From NCBI GenBank assembly GCA_947492525.1, contig CANLNQ010000002.1, positions 124,001 to 188,000 of the forward strand: a stretch of 64,000 nt of DNA, written 5' to 3'. The stretch is from an uncultured Granulosicoccus sp. GTDB taxonomy: Bacteria > Pseudomonadota > Gammaproteobacteria > Granulosicoccales > Granulosicoccaceae. Of the stretch, positions 17,325 through 26,925 are shown one piece after another (position 1 is the stretch's first letter; the number at the start of each line of letters is the position of its first letter). The notes under the pieces were generated by a model. That model did not search any database. It saw only the letters and a program-made list of their open reading frames with translations, and was not told the DNA's origin. The position numbers were made by a program, and so were the translations under genes.

Positions 17325-19301
17325 TCAGTTGCTGATGCCGCCTGCCCGGATGGAAGGCAAGGCCGGTGCGTCCACGCTTTCAACCGGCGTGCTGACGCCA
17401 TCGATGTACTGTGCCCAGTCCAGATAGCGGCTGATGAGTCCTTCAGGGCTGAGTTCCAGTGCGCCGGTATAACCCTGCAGGCGCTCGCCACGGGTGAGCT
17501 TGTCAAGGTTCGACACCAGTTGCCAGGCGTCTGCGCCCAGTGCATAGAGCTTGCCGTAGGCGCCATCGGCTGACGGGAAGTTCTGTTGAATGCTCTGATA
17601 AAGAGGGTCCTTCCTGATCGACTCTCTCAGCACCCAGGGCGCGTCGGGGTAGAAGATGGAGTTCAGATCCTTGTTGTTTTTTTCATCATCGGTCAGTGAA
17701 GCCACACGCGAGGTACCCAATCGGGTGATGTCCCGTGCATGGAAGAAATCCAGCTGAGGACGAACCGAGCGCGCCTGTTCGGAGGTGATGGCCAGAAAGA
17801 TCACGTCGACATCGTTTCTGATGGAGGGCTCGAAGAACAGCTTCTCGCCAATCGTGGCGCTGAGCTGGCGAAAGCGTGCATCACTCTTGTCGATGGACAG
17901 GGCTTCCTTGATCTGCGCCGAATAATCGTAGCTGTCATCGGGCAGGACGGCGACATGCACCACGTCTCCTCCATAGAGAAACATGGCATCCTGGAAGGCG
18001 CGTGTCTCTCGGTCACCCCGTGAATCTGCGGTCTGCAGGACGATTGCATTCTTCAGGCCCAGGCCGATGGCGCGGGAAGCCGCGGCACGTGCCTCGTCCT
18101 CGGGGGCCAGACCGAATTGAATGATATTGCTGGTGTTGCCTTGTAGGCCTGACGATTCCACCGTGTTGAGTGTGATGGTCGGGACCGGGACGTCTCGTTG
18201 CGACACGATGGCAGCAACCGCATCCTTGCGCAGCGGCCCGATGATGGCATCGGCGCCATCATTGATTGCATTGTTGTAGGCCGTGCGCACATAGCCGGTG
18301 TTGTCGCCGACGTCATAGAAACGCAATACCGGTGTCGGCCCTGATCTGCCGGACTGTTCGTAGGCGGCGACGATGCCATCGCGAATGGCTGCGGCGACCG
18401 TGGCGGTATTGCTGCCGGACAGGGGAAGCAGTACGGCCACCTGTGAGACGGCTTGTCCATCCAGGTTCATCTCGAAACCGGTGGGCGTGAACAGGGCGGT
18501 GGCGAAATCGGGATTGGCGGGGTGGACCGGAAAGCGCTCCTGCCACAGTTCGACACCGCTGCGCTGCTTGTTCGTATCGGCACCCGCGGCTGCATGCACC
18601 ATGGCGAGCTCGATCCAGCCCTGATAGACATCGCCGCGCACATTGGTTGTCATGCTGCGCAGGGTCGCCTGCGACTGCGAGGTGAGCAGTTGCCATATCT
18701 GTTCATGGCCGCGCTGGATGATCTCGGGTGAATCGATCTGGTTTTCCAGTTCGATCCTGGCAATGAGTTCGTTGTCGGGATCCTGCAGGATATTGTAGGC
18801 CTGAGCGCGGGTCTCAAACAGGCGAGCGCGCTGGAAGGGGCTCTCCATGAATTTCGGGTCGGGCAAGGCGGCCAGTGCGGCTTCGGCATCGCCGTTGAAG
18901 ACGTGGCTCTTGGCAACGAGAATGTCTCGTCGTTGTGCCAGTTCGGCGGTGGCCAGTTCTTCGGGCACCTGTGCCAGGCGCAGCGCGCCTTCGTTACCCA
19001 GATTGCGATCGTAGAGAATCTCGGCTGCCAGCAACAGGTAGTCCTGCTGTTGTTCCGGATCATTGCTGCGAGCGGCCCGTTTGCTGTAGATATCCGCAGC
19101 GGCGACAGGTTGTCCCAGTTGCAACTGCCGTCTGGCTGCCGGGTCTGTTATTCTCGCGTTCATCGGGCTGTCAGCCAGCGGAGCTCCTGCAGGGGTGACG
19201 CAGCCGCTCAGAATACCGGCCAGAGCGCTGGTCAACAAAAGCACCAGCGTCAGTCGGACACGGCGTCGCAAGGGGTGTCGCAGGCTTGTCAGGTCAATCA
19301 T
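17325..19301 (-). CDS. lpoA: Penicillin-binding protein activator LpoA
   Basis: Outer-membrane lipoprotein that activates PBP1A-type peptidoglycan synthases from outside. The 658 residues begin with an Arg-rich N-region and lipobox ILSGC, lipidated Cys at 34, then a TPR-like helical half and a periplasmic-binding-protein-like C-terminal half containing VAVLLPLSGSNTATVAAAIR and ADAIIGPLRKDAVAAI. Its ATG (19301-19299) interlocks with the divergent rsmI ATG in one CATG. No ribosome site is evident upstream. Position next to rsmI and yraN matches the family. Confidence 0.93.
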   Translation of the reverse strand: MIDLTSLRHPLRRRVRLTLVLLLTSALAGILSGCVTPAGAPLADSPMNARITDPAARRQLQLGQPVAAADIYSKRAARSNDPEQQQDYLLLAAEILYDRNLGNEGALRLAQVPEELATAELAQRRDILVAKSHVFNGDAEAALAALPDPKFMESPFQRARLFETRAQAYNILQDPDNELIARIELENQIDSPEIIQRGHEQIWQLLTSQSQATLRSMTTNVRGDVYQGWIELAMVHAAAGADTNKQRSGVELWQERFPVHPANPDFATALFTPTGFEMNLDGQAVSQVAVLLPLSGSNTATVAAAIRDGIVAAYEQSGRSGPTPVLRFYDVGDNTGYVRTAYNNAINDGADAIIGPLRKDAVAAIVSQRDVPVPTITLNTVESSGLQGNTSNIIQFGLAPEDEARAAASRAIGLGLKNAIVLQTADSRGDRETRAFQDAMFLYGGDVVHVAVLPDDSYDYSAQIKEALSIDKSDARFRQLSATIGEKLFFEPSIRNDVDVIFLAITSEQARSVRPQLDFFHARDITRLGTSRVASLTDDEKNNKDLNSIFYPDAPWVLRESIRKDPLYQSIQQNFPSADGAYGKLYALGADAWQLVSNLDKLTRGERLQGYTGALELSPEGLISRYLDWAQYIDGVSTPVESVDAPALPSIRAGGISN

Positions 19302-20157
19302 GTCGTCGGAGAGTACTCTTTACATTGTGGCAACGCCCATCGGGCATCGTGACGATATGTCAGCCCGCGCAATCCAGACCTTGCAGCAGGTCGACCGGAT
19401 TTACGCGGAAGATACGCGTCATAGTTTACCCCTGCTGCGACATCATGGCATCGAAACCCGTCTCTACACGCTTCATGAGCACAATGAAGAAGCACGATCT
19501 GCCACGGTGATCGAGCATCTGGCCAGCGGTGAGTCGGCTGCACTCATCACGGATGCCGGCACGCCGCTGATCAGCGATCCCGGGTTCAAGCTGGTGAGAG
19601 CCTGTCAGGCTGCCGGTGTGCGCGTGTCACCGGTACCCGGTGCCTGCGCCGTGACGGCGGCGCTGAGTGTATCCGGTCTGCCAACCGATCGATTCCAGTT
19701 TGTCGGTTTCCCTCCGGCGCGCAGCGCTGCCCGGCAGAGCTGGTTGAAGGCCTTGCAGGCTGTACCGCACACACTGGTTATCTACGAGTCTCCGCATCGA
19801 ATCGTCGACAGTCTGCGGGACATGGTCGAACATCTGGGTGAGCAGCGCCTGGTAACACTGGGCAGAGAGCTGACAAAGCGGTTCGAAACCCTGATTCACG
19901 GCACCTTGCCACAGGTGCTGGCTCGCGTTGAAGGCGATGCCAACCAGCAGCGGGGCGAATTCGTACTGGTCATCGCCGGGTACGCTGACGATGATGAAGA
20001 ATCGGGCATTCAGGCACCGTCGGTGGACCTCGACAAGACGCTGTCGGTGCTGTTGCCGCACTTGCCAGTGAAGACCGCCGCCAAGTGTGCAGCAGAGTTG
20101 TGCGCCATTACCAAGAAACAAGCCTACGATCGCGCCCTAAAGCTGCAAGGACGGTGA
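19300..20157 (+). CDS. rsmI: 16S rRNA 2'-O-ribose (C1402) methyltransferase
   Basis: SAM-dependent methyltransferase for 16S rRNA C1402. About 285 residues; the N-terminal LYIVATPIGHRDDMSARAIQ, the ALITDAGTPLISDPGFKLV loop, PGACAVTAALSVSGL and VIYESPHRIVDSL are diagnostic of the tetrapyrrole methylase fold of RsmI. Start set at ATG 19300 by homology; the frame opens upstream inside lpoA antisense. AGGT lies seven bases upstream. It diverges from lpoA and is followed after 13 bases by rnpB. Confidence 0.95.
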   Translation: MSSESTLYIVATPIGHRDDMSARAIQTLQQVDRIYAEDTRHSLPLLRHHGIETRLYTLHEHNEEARSATVIEHLASGESAALITDAGTPLISDPGFKLVRACQAAGVRVSPVPGACAVTAALSVSGLPTDRFQFVGFPPARSAARQSWLKALQAVPHTLVIYESPHRIVDSLRDMVEHLGEQRLVTLGRELTKRFETLIHGTLPQVLARVEGDANQQRGEFVLVIAGYADDDEESGIQAPSVDLDKTLSVLLPHLPVKTAAKCAAELCAITKKQAYDRALKLQGR

Positions 20158-20163
20158 TACCAT
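20155..20163 (+). promoter_or_regulatory. Candidate extended -10 of rnpB inside the rsmI stop
   Basis: TGA-TACCAT: the TG of the extended -10 is part of the rsmI TGA stop codon (20155-20157), and the hexamer is 20158-20163. This places transcription start about 20170, matching the expected 5' end of RNase P RNA. No good -35 is visible. Confidence 0.4.
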
Positions 20164-20170
20164 CCGCGCT

Positions 20171-20550
<380 letters not shown>

Positions 20551-20606
20551 TTTTCTGACGAATCCGGCCCGCGAGTCTCTGCCGGTCGTGTGCAGTTGCC
20601 TGGCGT

Positions 20607-21425
20607 CTAGGCCGCCTTTTCCTGCGGCTCGGTTTCGGTGGCCGTCGAGTCGCTGTCAGTATCGCTCGCCCCCACGTTGTCGGTCGCAGCCTCGTGTCGG
20701 GTGTTCTTTTCAGCCGCCGGCAGCTGTTGTGCCAGTTCCGTGAGTCGTTGTGTGATCTCCTCGAACTCGTGCGGGATGACGTAGAGGAAGTGCACCAACT
20801 TTTCCACCAGACTCATCAATGCTTCCGCGCTCTCCGCTGTGGCAGGGTCGGGGTGGGTGAGCAGACGCTCCAGCGGTTCGCCCTTGCGCAGAGAGGCGGC
20901 AAGCTTTTGCAGTGGTTCGTTCAGCTCCAGAGTGGGCAGCGAATCCTGAACCAACTTGAACAGCGTCGTCTGGCTGTTCCCATGTGGGAGGAAGCCGGTG
21001 AAAATCGCTTCCAGAGTCGACTGAACCATGACGCGGGTGGCGGTATGGTTGCCCGACTGAAAGACGTCCTGCGTGGAGGCGCAGTATTGCAGGGCGTTGT
21101 CCGGCAGCAACTCGCTGATCGCAGACAGATTCAATCGGGATTCAGTGGCCGGCAGCATGTACAGGGACGCAGGCTCATCCTCCACCTTGCCGTCCGTCAG
21201 CGAGCTCATGTTGGTCATCCAGAAATGGGTCACCAGGTTGCAGGCCGGGCACTCGGATGAAAAAGCCAGAGTATCGCGCTGCACATCGTAATGACGACGT
21301 CGGGTTGCGAAGGCGACATTCATGTGGCAGCCAGGGCAGGTCGTGTTGATCGAGACCGGATGGGACACCTTGTTGTTGCTCGTGGTGATCCATCGCTTGA
21401 CGTTCTCTAATTCGATTTCCTTCAC
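20607..21425 (-). CDS. Unrecognised protein with an N-terminal zinc-ribbon-like Cys pairs
   Basis: A 272-residue protein I do not recognise. Two Cys pairs near the N-terminus (TCPGCHMN and SECPACN, ~30 residues apart) suggest a zinc ribbon. The middle is helical with no clear catalytic motif; residues ~185-235 (LMSLVEKLVHFLYVIPHEFE onward) look like a helical bundle. The last ~40 residues are Asp/Glu/Thr/Ser-rich and probably disordered. No signal peptide or membrane segment, so cytoplasmic. Start is GTG 21425 with no strong ribosome site. It is transcribed against rnpB and away from mraZ, so it is probably a single-gene unit. Confidence 0.65.
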   Translation of the reverse strand: MKEIELENVKRWITTSNNKVSHPVSINTTCPGCHMNVAFATRRRHYDVQRDTLAFSSECPACNLVTHFWMTNMSSLTDGKVEDEPASLYMLPATESRLNLSAISELLPDNALQYCASTQDVFQSGNHTATRVMVQSTLEAIFTGFLPHGNSQTTLFKLVQDSLPTLELNEPLQKLAASLRKGEPLERLLTHPDPATAESAEALMSLVEKLVHFLYVIPHEFEEITQRLTELAQQLPAAEKNTRHEAATDNVGASDTDSDSTATETEPQEKAA

Positions 21426-21861
21426 AAGCCGTTACCGCCGGTTTACCAATGCCTTTCACGTGAAGACGGCACTCTCCGGGCTTCCTGAAGCAAAATGAAA
21501 CAGGGTTTCGCTGTGTACGCTGCCAGCCACCCCCACGCCACCGACCCCTTCCCTGTACCTCCAATCCGGCACTTTTTCCCGCCCATTCGGGTCGGACCAC
21601 GAAGGCCTCCCGAACCTTCATTACCGGCTGGAAAGCCTGCAGTCAGTGGCTCTTGAGAGCTGCCAGGGGCCGGTCTGACAGGCGATTGCAAACAATCTGC
21701 AACGTTCGTCTAGTCTTGCGGCGAAATGTTATCCAATTCTCACTTCTTCTGATGTCAATTCTGTGAAACACTTGTAAGTCATTGATATTGTTGTATGCCA
21801 ATCGCGTAACATAAATATACGTCTTTGCAAGGAAAAACATGGACTTAGCGTCTGTTTTTCA

Positions 21862-21890
21862 TTGACCGTGCAGTGCAGGGGTCGTATAGT
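21862..21890 (+). promoter_or_regulatory. Pmra promoter of the division/cell wall cluster
   Basis: TTGACC (21862-21867), a 17-base spacer, and TATAGT (21885-21890). Start site expected near 21897, giving a leader of ~45 bases before mraZ. It is the best sigma70-type promoter upstream of the whole dcw cluster. Confidence 0.75.
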
Positions 21891-21924
21891 GGGGCTCAGT
21901 GCCATTTGGTGGTGAAAAGTGGGT
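21890..21924 (+). promoter_or_regulatory. MraZ operator boxes
   Basis: Five-base boxes recur every ten bases: TGGGG (21890), TGCCA (21900), TGGTG (21910), TGGGT (21920). MraZ is known to bind TGGGN repeats with five-base spacers in its own promoter. Two boxes fit exactly, two are degenerate. They overlap the -10 end and initiation region, which fits autorepression. Confidence 0.65.
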
Positions 21925-21940
21925 TTTTTGGCAACGCAAC

Positions 21941-22408
21941 ATGCGATTTCGGGGCATAACAAAATTGAGTGTTGACGCCAAGGGACGCCTGGCAATGCCC
22001 AAGAACCACCGAGACAATCTGGAAAAAAACGCCATCAGTGATCTGGTAGTCACGGTGGACAACCGGTCCGCAGCGTGTCTACTGATCTACCCGATGGCCA
22101 TATACGAGGAAATCGAGCGCAAGCTCATGGAGCTGCCGAACCATTCGGCAGAAGCACGCAAGGTCCAGAGACTGTTCATCGGTTATGCAACCGAGCTGGA
22201 ACTGGATGCCACGGGGCGCATGTTGCTCCCGGCCGAGCTCAGGGAATATGCAGGAATAGGTCGTAAGGCTTTTCTGATAGGTCAGGGCAACAAGTTCGAG
22301 TTGTGGGATGAACAGTCGTGGGAAATGGAGTGCGAGAAGTGGAAGCAGGAAGAATCAGATCCGAACGCTGCCGACGCGCCTGCTGAACTGCTGAATATCT
22401 CTTTCTGA
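21941..22408 (+). CDS. mraZ: Transcriptional regulator MraZ
   Basis: First gene of the dcw cluster, a ring-forming AbrB-like DNA-binding protein that represses its own promoter. The 155 residues contain both DxxGR half-motifs: LSVDAKGRLAMP near the N-terminus and LELDATGRMLLPAELREYAG in the second half. Start set at ATG 21941 from the conserved MRFRGITKLS; the frame opens at GTG 21899 within the operator. The ATG has no obvious ribosome site. The stop overlaps rsmH by one base (TGATG). Confidence 0.95.
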   Translation: MRFRGITKLSVDAKGRLAMPKNHRDNLEKNAISDLVVTVDNRSAACLLIYPMAIYEEIERKLMELPNHSAEARKVQRLFIGYATELELDATGRMLLPAELREYAGIGRKAFLIGQGNKFELWDEQSWEMECEKWKQEESDPNAADAPAELLNISF

Positions 22409-23355
22409 TGAGTGCCGACGACAACAAGGCAGTGGCAAGTCATGTCCCCGTGCTGATGCACGAGGCCGTCGATTTTCTGGCACTGGCTGAAGCAGGGAAG
22501 TATGTGGATGCCACCTACGGGCGTGGTGGTCACAGTGGGTATCTACTGTCACGGCTCGGAGAAGCCGGTCAGCTACTGGCTCTGGACAGGGATCCGGAAG
22601 CCATTGCAGATGCGCATGAGCGGTTTGCCGATGAATCGAGGTTCTCGATCTGTCAGGCCAATTTCGCTGATATGCGCGAAGTACTGCAGCAGTACGGTTG
22701 GATGGGGGAAGTGGACGGGTTGCTGATGGACCTGGGTGTGTCATCGCCGCAGCTGGATGTGGCAGAACGTGGTTTCGGTTTTTCACGTGACGGCGAACTG
22801 GACATGCGCATGGATCCGACAAGTGGAGTCTCTGCGGCGCAATGGCTGGCAGGTGTGGACGAGGGTGAGCTGGTGCAGGTTCTGAGAGAGTACGGAGAAG
22901 AGCGATACGCGCGGCGCATAGCCGGCGCGATCATTGCCGCGCGTGCTGTCGAGCCTATCCTGCGCACCGGCCAGCTGGCGGAGATCGTCAAGGCGGCTCA
23001 TCCGCGCTGGGAACGGCATCATCATCCGGCGACGCGCAGTTTTCAGGCGATCCGCATTCGTATCAATGGCGAGCTGGATGCCGTATCGCAGGCCTTGAGC
23101 ACGGCTGTTGACGTACTCAAGGTCGGTGGTCGTCTGGCGGTGATCAGTTTCCATTCCCTGGAAGATCGACTGGTCAAGCGGGCGCTGCGCAACCCGGTAC
23201 CCGATGCGCGCATTCCACGTCATCTGCCGCAGCCTGCGCTCGAGGCTCACCCCTGGAAGCTGGTTGGCAAGGCCATCAAGGCCGGCAAGGATGAACTGGC
23301 CGTCAACCCACGGGCACGCAGTGCGGTTCTGCGCGTGGCGGAGCGTGTGCTGTGA
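22408..23355 (+). CDS. rsmH: 16S rRNA m4C1402 methyltransferase
   Basis: Methylates N4 of C1402 of 16S rRNA, the same nucleotide modified by RsmI from this window. 315 residues, the usual length. Motifs: HVPVLMHEAVDFL, YVDATYGRGGHSGYLL (SAM loop), GLLMDLGVSSPQLD, and the C-terminal VISFHSLEDRLVKR. One-base overlap with mraZ and four-base overlap with ftsL. Confidence 0.97.
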   Translation: MSADDNKAVASHVPVLMHEAVDFLALAEAGKYVDATYGRGGHSGYLLSRLGEAGQLLALDRDPEAIADAHERFADESRFSICQANFADMREVLQQYGWMGEVDGLLMDLGVSSPQLDVAERGFGFSRDGELDMRMDPTSGVSAAQWLAGVDEGELVQVLREYGEERYARRIAGAIIAARAVEPILRTGQLAEIVKAAHPRWERHHHPATRSFQAIRIRINGELDAVSQALSTAVDVLKVGGRLAVISFHSLEDRLVKRALRNPVPDARIPRHLPQPALEAHPWKLVGKAIKAGKDELAVNPRARSAVLRVAERVL

Positions 23356-23621
23356 ATCGCATGGCGCTCACACTGGTTCTGCTGACGGCGCTGTGCTTCT
23401 GCTCGGCGATGCTGGTCCTGTACTCGAAGTACCTGAGCACACAGGCCTACATACAAGTCAGCCAGAGTCAGAAGATCATCGATGCTCTCGATGTGCAGTG
23501 GAGTCAGCTGCAGATCGAGGAGAGCACGTTCTCGGAGCACGGGCGGGTTGAACGGACCGCTCGTGATCGACTGGACATGACCTACCCGGCTCTGGACGGT
23601 ACGGTCATGATCGTGCGCTGA
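23352..23621 (+). CDS. ftsL: Cell division protein FtsL
   Basis: Small bitopic membrane protein of the FtsQLB complex. 89 residues with one N-terminal membrane helix (LTLVLLTALCFCSAMLVLYS) and a periplasmic coiled coil (IDALDVQWSQLQIEESTFSE). Identity rests on topology, size and position between rsmH and ftsI. GTG start overlaps the rsmH stop (GTGA); ATG 23361 is an in-frame alternative. A gap of two bases to ftsI is the only non-overlapping junction of the cluster up to ftsQ. Confidence 0.92.
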   Translation: MNRMALTLVLLTALCFCSAMLVLYSKYLSTQAYIQVSQSQKIIDALDVQWSQLQIEESTFSEHGRVERTARDRLDMTYPALDGTVMIVR

Positions 23622-23623
23622 CC

Positions 23624-25390
23624 ATGAAGAAAAACTACACAGACATGCAAGAGACACCCGCCTCGGACTGGTCAAAGCGTCGAGGTCTGGTGCTTTTCGG
23701 TTTTGCCTGTCTTGCGGTGGCGTTGATCGGTCGTGCGGTTCACGTGCAGATCATCAACGAGAAGTTCTATCGCAATGAAGGGCAGCAGCGTCAGATCCGT
23801 ACCGTGGCCATTCCGGCCAGTCGTGGTGATCTGCTCGACCGGCGCGGCGATCCGCTGGCCATCAGCGCGCCGATCCCGTCATTGTTCGGCAATCCTGCCG
23901 AGCTGATCGAGCAACCGGAAAAGCTGAGGCAGGCTGCCGTGTTGCTGGGTGAAAACGCCGACAAGCTGGAGCGGCGTGTAGCCAGCGCTGCCAGACAGGG
24001 GCTGGTCTTCACCTACATCAAGCGGCAGGTGGCACCCGAACTGGTCGACAAGGTGCTGGCGCTGGACGTGAAGAGTCTCGGCGTTCAGTCCGAATACCGT
24101 CGCTACTATCCCAGTGCCGGAGCTGCATCGCATGTGGTCGGCTTCACCGATATCGATGAGACCGGACGTGAAGGACTGGAACTGGCCTATGACGACTGGT
24201 TGTCCGGCGAGCCCGGCATGCGCCGCATCCGCAAGGATCGCACGGGCCGTGAAATCGCGGGCATGAACATCATCAAGCCGGCAGTGCCCGGCAAGGATCT
24301 GCGTCTGAGCATCGATCGCCAGCTGCAGTACTTTGCCAACCGGGCACTGGAAGAAGCCGTTGCCGAGAACGAGGCCGAGTCCGGTTCCATCGTGATCATG
24401 GATGTGAAGACGGGCGAAGTCATGGCCATGGTGAATTACCCGACCTACAATCCCAATGATGTGGCAGATCGCGTCGGTGGGCGCCAGCGTAACCGCTCCC
24501 TGACCGACGTCTTCGAGCCGGGTTCGACCATGAAGCCTTTTACCATTGCGGCCGCGCTCGAGTCCGGCAAGTTCAACCCCGAAGACATCGTTTACACCTC
24601 GCCCGGTTACTACAACATCGGCAAGTACGTGATCAGTGATGATGGCAAGGATCACGGCTGGCTGGATCTGACCGGTATCGTGACCAAGTCCAGCAACGTC
24701 GGCGTCAGCATGGTGGCTCGACAGCTGGAGCCGGATCAGATGTGGTCCGTGTTCGACTCCTTCGGTTTCGGACGCCCGCCCGGCAGTGAGTTTCCCGGAG
24801 AAGTGGACGGTTACTTCAATCCACCGGCCGTGTGGCATCACATCGAGCAGGCCAGTATTTCCTATGGCTACGGCATATCGGTGTCAGCCTTGCAACTCGT
24901 TCACGCCTATGCGGCACTGGCCAATGATGGCGTGATGCTGCCGGTATCCTTCCTGGCAAAGGAGCCGGACGACCAGGCGGTAGGTGAGTCTGTCATCGAC
25001 GAAGGCATTGCACACGATGTGAAGCGCATGCTCGAATCGGTCGTTGTCGAAGGCTCGGGCAAGCAGGCTGGAATTCCGGGTTATCGTGTCGCCGGAAAGA
25101 CCGGCACATCGCATAAATCCCAATCCGGTGGTTATGCCGAAGACAGCTATGTATCGGTGTTCGCGGGCTTCGCGCCAGCGTCGGATCCGCGTCTGGCGGC
25201 TGTCGTGGTTGTGCATGACCCCAAGAATGGCAAGCACTTCGGCGGCGCGGTGGCGGCCCCTGTCTTTGCCGAAGTCATGTCTCATGGATTGCGCCTTGAA
25301 GGTGTCGAGCCGGACAATATCGACGGCTCGCGCGGCAAGATCTCCGTGCAGTTCATTCCCCAGCAGCTCGACAACGGTGGCCGCTCTTGA
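23624..25390 (+). CDS. ftsI: Peptidoglycan D,D-transpeptidase FtsI (PBP3)
   Basis: Septum-specific transpeptidase. 588 residues: cytoplasmic tail, one membrane anchor (GLVLFGFACLAVALIGRAV), a non-catalytic domain starting RQIRTVAIPASRGDLLDRRG, and the transpeptidase domain with GSTMKP (active Ser301), SSNVGVS (SxN) and KTGTSHK (KTG). Complete motifs, normal length. Its TGA shares bases with the murE ATG. Confidence 0.97.
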   Translation: MKKNYTDMQETPASDWSKRRGLVLFGFACLAVALIGRAVHVQIINEKFYRNEGQQRQIRTVAIPASRGDLLDRRGDPLAISAPIPSLFGNPAELIEQPEKLRQAAVLLGENADKLERRVASAARQGLVFTYIKRQVAPELVDKVLALDVKSLGVQSEYRRYYPSAGAASHVVGFTDIDETGREGLELAYDDWLSGEPGMRRIRKDRTGREIAGMNIIKPAVPGKDLRLSIDRQLQYFANRALEEAVAENEAESGSIVIMDVKTGEVMAMVNYPTYNPNDVADRVGGRQRNRSLTDVFEPGSTMKPFTIAAALESGKFNPEDIVYTSPGYYNIGKYVISDDGKDHGWLDLTGIVTKSSNVGVSMVARQLEPDQMWSVFDSFGFGRPPGSEFPGEVDGYFNPPAVWHHIEQASISYGYGISVSALQLVHAYAALANDGVMLPVSFLAKEPDDQAVGESVIDEGIAHDVKRMLESVVVEGSGKQAGIPGYRVAGKTGTSHKSQSGGYAEDSYVSVFAGFAPASDPRLAAVVVVHDPKNGKHFGGAVAAPVFAEVMSHGLRLEGVEPDNIDGSRGKISVQFIPQQLDNGGRS

Positions 25391-26925
25391 TGATGGCTGC
25401 CAATGCAACATGGACGCTGGACACTTTGCTGGAGGGTTTCACCAGAGAGGATCTGCCTTCACTGTCGGTACACGGTATCAGCCAGGACAGTCGTCTGGTC
25501 GAGCCCGGTGATCTGTACCTGGCCCTGCCAGGCGCAACCACGCATGGCCTGCGCTTCGCCGAGGCAGCTGTAGCCTCCGGTGCAGTAGCGGTAGCGTGTT
25601 CGCCTGATGCACTGGCCGCCCACGAACAGGCGGTGGCCAGTCTGCGCGCAGCACAAGTGCCGCTTGTCGTGATCGAGGAGCTGGATACCCGTTTCGTGAT
25701 GCTGGCTGCGCGCTGCTATGGAGAGCCTGACAAGGCGCTGAAGCTTGTGGCTGTCACGGGTACCGATGGCAAGACCTCGGTCTGCCGTTTCATTGCCCAG
25801 GCGCTGTCGTCTGTCGATCAACCCTGTGGCTACATCGGTACGCTTGGCTGGGGCCTGGGTGAGAGCCTGCAGTCGACCGAACTGACCACACCTGATGCCG
25901 TCAGTCTGATTCGCATGCTGGCCTCGATGAGGGATCAGGGTGCTACGGCCGTGGCGCTTGAAGCCTCATCTCACGGACTGGCCGAAGGGCGTCTGGACGG
26001 CCTGTCTCTGGATATCGCCGTGCTGACCAATTTCGGGCGTGACCATCTGGATTACCACAAGACCCTCGCAGCCTATCGTGAGGCGAAGGCGCGTCTGTTC
26101 AGCTGGCCGTCGCTGCAGGCCATGGTCGTCAATGGTGATGATGAACTGGGTCAGGCATTGCTGGCGCAGGCTGGCGAATTGCCATGCTTCGTCTTCCACG
26201 CCGGAAACGATGCATCCGCAACCGCATCGACTGACGCGCTGGCTGACAATCTGATTGACATTCGCGCAAGCGCTGTGCAGGCCAGCGACGATGGTCTGCA
26301 ATTCTCGCTGATCGAAGGTGAATCCGTCGGGCCGATCAACACTCGCTTGCTGGGGCGCTTCAACGTCGACAATCTGCTGGCCTGCTATGGCAGCTTGCGA
26401 GCCTGCGGCGTGGCTGCCAATCAGGCGCGGCACGCATTGGCGACAGTCACGCCGGTGGCCGGTCGCATGGAACGTCTCGGGCAGAACGGTCAGCCGACGG
26501 TCGTCATCGATTTTTCGCACACACCGCAGGCACTGGCCGTGGCGATCGATGCGGTCAGAGTGCATTGCCGGGGTAGCTTGTGGGTGGTCTTCGGTTGCGG
26601 TGGCGATCGTGATCCGGGCAAGCGTGCTCCCATGGCAGCAGCGGCAGAAGCGGCGGATCATGTCGTTCTGACGGATGACAATCCTCGAACCGAAAGCTCC
26701 GAGGACATCATCGCCGATGCCCTGAAGGGGTTTGCCAGACCCGAGGCTGTTTGCGTGATTGCCGACAGAGCGAACGCCATTGCTCATGCCATCCGTCACG
26801 CGGCCAATGACGATCTGGTGCTGATTGCCGGCAAGGGGCATGAGGATTACCAGATCATCGGCACCACTCGCCATTCATTCAGTGATCGTATCGAAGCGCT
26901 GGCTGCGCTGGAGCAGGCATCGTGA
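25390..26925 (+). CDS. murE: UDP-MurNAc-L-Ala-D-Glu:meso-diaminopimelate ligase
   Basis: Adds the third residue of the stem peptide in the cytoplasm. About 511 residues, ATP-binding VTGTDGKTSVCRFIAQALSS and the signature DDNPRTESSEDI, which marks specificity for meso-diaminopimelate rather than lysine. The frame opens with TTG 25387, but ATG 25390 (overlapping the ftsI stop as TGATG) or ATG 25393 is a better start. Four-base overlap with murF. Confidence 0.97.
   Translation: MMAANATWTLDTLLEGFTREDLPSLSVHGISQDSRLVEPGDLYLALPGATTHGLRFAEAAVASGAVAVACSPDALAAHEQAVASLRAAQVPLVVIEELDTRFVMLAARCYGEPDKALKLVAVTGTDGKTSVCRFIAQALSSVDQPCGYIGTLGWGLGESLQSTELTTPDAVSLIRMLASMRDQGATAVALEASSHGLAEGRLDGLSLDIAVLTNFGRDHLDYHKTLAAYREAKARLFSWPSLQAMVVNGDDELGQALLAQAGELPCFVFHAGNDASATASTDALADNLIDIRASAVQASDDGLQFSLIEGESVGPINTRLLGRFNVDNLLACYGSLRACGVAANQARHALATVTPVAGRMERLGQNGQPTVVIDFSHTPQALAVAIDAVRVHCRGSLWVVFGCGGDRDPGKRAPMAAAAEAADHVVLTDDNPRTESSEDIIADALKGFARPEAVCVIADRANAIAHAIRHAANDDLVLIAGKGHEDYQIIGTTRHSFSDRIEALAALEQAS

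Larger units (their letters stand above)
21426..21940. other. Intergenic region upstream of mraZ
   Basis: About 515 bases without a credible gene. The part from ~21720 to 21870 is distinctly AT-richer than its surroundings. It ends in the mra promoter and MraZ boxes. Nothing else recognisable was found. Confidence 0.6.
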
